Source of the DNA: an uncultured Prevotellaceae bacterium
GTDB lineage: Bacteria; Bacteroidota; Bacteroidia; Bacteroidales; Bacteroidaceae
Direction: 5' to 3'
DNA: 7,031 nucleotides
Assembly (NCBI GenBank): GCA_947306605.1
Contig: CAMZHB010000090.1
Location: 1 to 7,031 of the forward strand
Position 1 is the first letter of the stretch. Each line of letters opens with the position of its first letter. Below are positions 5,699 to 7,031 of the stretch, piece after piece. Below the pieces are notes generated by a model. It searched no databases. It was not told the origin of the DNA and was given only the letters and a program-made list of their open reading frames with translations. The position numbers and the translations under genes are program-made.

Positions 5699-7031
5699 TT
5701 GAAGTTCAAAGGCACCATATTGGCTTTGTTCGTTCTTCTGTGGGCACATATCCCTGCCCATGCCCAACAAGAAGTGGAAGAAGGACTGAGTTACCACATA
5801 GACCGTCAAATTACGATAGGACACAGTCGGAATCCGCTTTGGCTAAATGCCAACAAACATGGTCTGTCCAGCGTTAAAGACGACAACGGATACATACGCG
5901 CGGGTGTCACGGGCCACACGGTTCTTGGCAACTCAGGTGACTGGCGTCTCAACTATGGTGCAGACCTTGCCTTAGCCTACAATTTCACTTCATCGTTTGT
6001 TATTCAGCAGCTCTACGGGGACTTGCAATTCCGCAAAGTGACCCTTTCGGTCGGCAGCAAGGAACGTGATGCACAATTGAAGAACAATGAATTGAGTTCA
6101 GGCGCACAAACGTTCGGCACCAATGCACGTCCGACGCCCATGATTTCACTTGAAACGCCGGACTATGTAAACATCTTGCGCGACAACAAATGGCTCGGCC
6201 TGAAATTCCGTTTCGGCTACGGCGTAACCACCGATTGGCGATGGCAAAGACACTTTGTTGCCGAAAAAAACAGATATACGGGGCGCAACTGGGAACATAA
6301 CCAGGCTCTATACCTGCGTATCGGCGACGAAGAGCGATTTCCCCTGGTTTACGAAGGAGGTTTCGAAATGGCATGCCAATTTGGAGGCACCATTTACGAT
6401 TATAACCAGACCGACATGAAGAAAATCAAGATGAAACAACGCTTCAAAGATTTCATCGAATCCATATATGCCGGCGGAAATGACCCTACCGACTCCGGAT
6501 ATGACAATGCGCAGGGAAATACTTTGGGAAGCTGGCTGATGAGCCTGAGCTACAAACTGCCGAATGAAGCCAAAGTGCGACTATATTTCGACCACTTCTT
6601 CGAAGATCATTCCCAGCTGTTCCTACAATATGGATGGAAAGACGGTTTGTTCGGAGGAGAAATCACGTTGCCGAAGAACCGCGTGGCCACATCACTCGTT
6701 TACGAATACATCCACACGTCCGACCAAAGCGGACCTATCTATCACGACCACACAGAGGCTATTCCGGACCAGACAAGTGCAGTCGACAACTACTATAATC
6801 ACAATCTCTACACCGGTTGGCAACATTGGGGGCAGGCCAAGGGAAATCCGCTCTACACAGCGCCTTTATACAACGACAATCACAGACTTATTTTTCCCAA
6901 CAACCGATTTAGCGCCCACCATATCGGACTTGCCGGCGACCCGATGGCTTCGCTGCATTACCGTCTGCTCTATACGTACTCCGAAAACCTGGGTACTTAC
7001 CAGCTGCCCTTTGATGACAAGAAGTACAACA
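5699..7031 (+). CDS. Wzi-family capsule assembly outer-membrane protein, 3' end beyond window
   Basis: The frame is open for 444 codons to the window edge. Starting at TTG 5699 the product begins MKFKGTILALFVLLW and continues to AHA-QQ, a good Sec signal peptide with likely cleavage after residue 22. The mature part alternates aromatic and polar residues as in a beta-barrel and carries stretches I recognise from Bacteroidetes capsule-assembly Wzi proteins: PLWLNANKHGLSS, AYNFTSSFVIQQLY, SVGSKERD, FFEDHSQLFLQYGWKDGLFG, GPIYHDHTEAIPDQTSA and NLYTGWQHWGQAKGNP. E. coli Wzi is an outer-membrane lectin that anchors group 1 capsule; the Bacteroidetes members are presumed to act similarly. No in-frame ATG lies between the upstream in-frame stop (5675-5677) and the signal peptide, so TTG is the best start. 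The gene lies 7 bases after rny with no promoter box between, suggesting cotranscription. Confidence 0.9.
   Translation, partial: MKFKGTILALFVLLWAHIPAHAQQEVEEGLSYHIDRQITIGHSRNPLWLNANKHGLSSVKDDNGYIRAGVTGHTVLGNSGDWRLNYGADLALAYNFTSSFVIQQLYGDLQFRKVTLSVGSKERDAQLKNNELSSGAQTFGTNARPTPMISLETPDYVNILRDNKWLGLKFRFGYGVTTDWRWQRHFVAEKNRYTGRNWEHNQALYLRIGDEERFPLVYEGGFEMACQFGGTIYDYNQTDMKKIKMKQRFKDFIESIYAGGNDPTDSGYDNAQGNTLGSWLMSLSYKLPNEAKVRLYFDHFFEDHSQLFLQYGWKDGLFGGEITLPKNRVATSLVYEYIHTSDQSGPIYHDHTEAIPDQTSAVDNYYNHNLYTGWQHWGQAKGNPLYTAPLYNDNHRLIFPNNRFSAHHIGLAGDPMASLHYRLLYTYSENLGTYQLPFDDKKYN

Overview
The window looks like chromosomal DNA of a Bacteroidales bacterium, probably Prevotella or Bacteroides-like. Three kinds of evidence point there. 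The putative promoters carry the Bacteroidetes -7 box TAnnTTTG and the genes lack clear Shine-Dalgarno sequences. The gene set (a Bacteroidetes-type Wzi capsule protein, RNase Y next to zapA, LptB opposite a MlaE/MlaF pair) is typical of the group. The tRNA gene does not encode its CCA end. All assignments come from reading motifs; no database search was possible.

Layout. Positions 1-51 hold the 3' two thirds of a tRNA-Thr (anticodon TGT), followed by a good intrinsic terminator at 85-120. A minus-strand pair follows: mlaE (1752 to 1006) then mlaF (999 to 244), the permease and ATPase of an MCE-type phospholipid transporter. Positions 121-243, between the tRNA terminator and the end of mlaF, hold nothing I can name. 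A 105-bp divergent promoter region (1753-1857) separates mlaE from lptB (1858-2670, plus strand), the ATPase of the lipopolysaccharide exporter. A second plus-strand promoter near 2751-2758 appears to drive a five-gene cluster: an unrecognised 210-residue protein (2837-3469), a small coiled-coil ZapB-like protein (3509-3778), zapA (3790-4065), rny encoding RNase Y (4153-5691), and a Wzi-family outer-membrane capsule protein (TTG start at 5699) that runs off the right edge.

How the genes relate. Most products act at the cell envelope: phospholipid trafficking (MlaEF), LPS export (LptB), Z-ring assembly (ZapA and perhaps the coiled-coil partner), a membrane-anchored mRNA-decay nuclease (RNase Y) and capsule attachment or assembly (Wzi).

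The most striking observation is in RNase Y. The signature His-Asp pair of its HD catalytic domain reads His-Gly (H360-G361, codons CAC GGT at 5230-5235), while every other catalytic-domain landmark I can see is intact. One A-to-G change at 5234 would explain it, so the allele is either a catalytically compromised natural variant or a sequence error. The rest of the window is ordinary core genome. I see no CRISPR array, insertion sequence, integrase, phage gene or toxin-antitoxin system.
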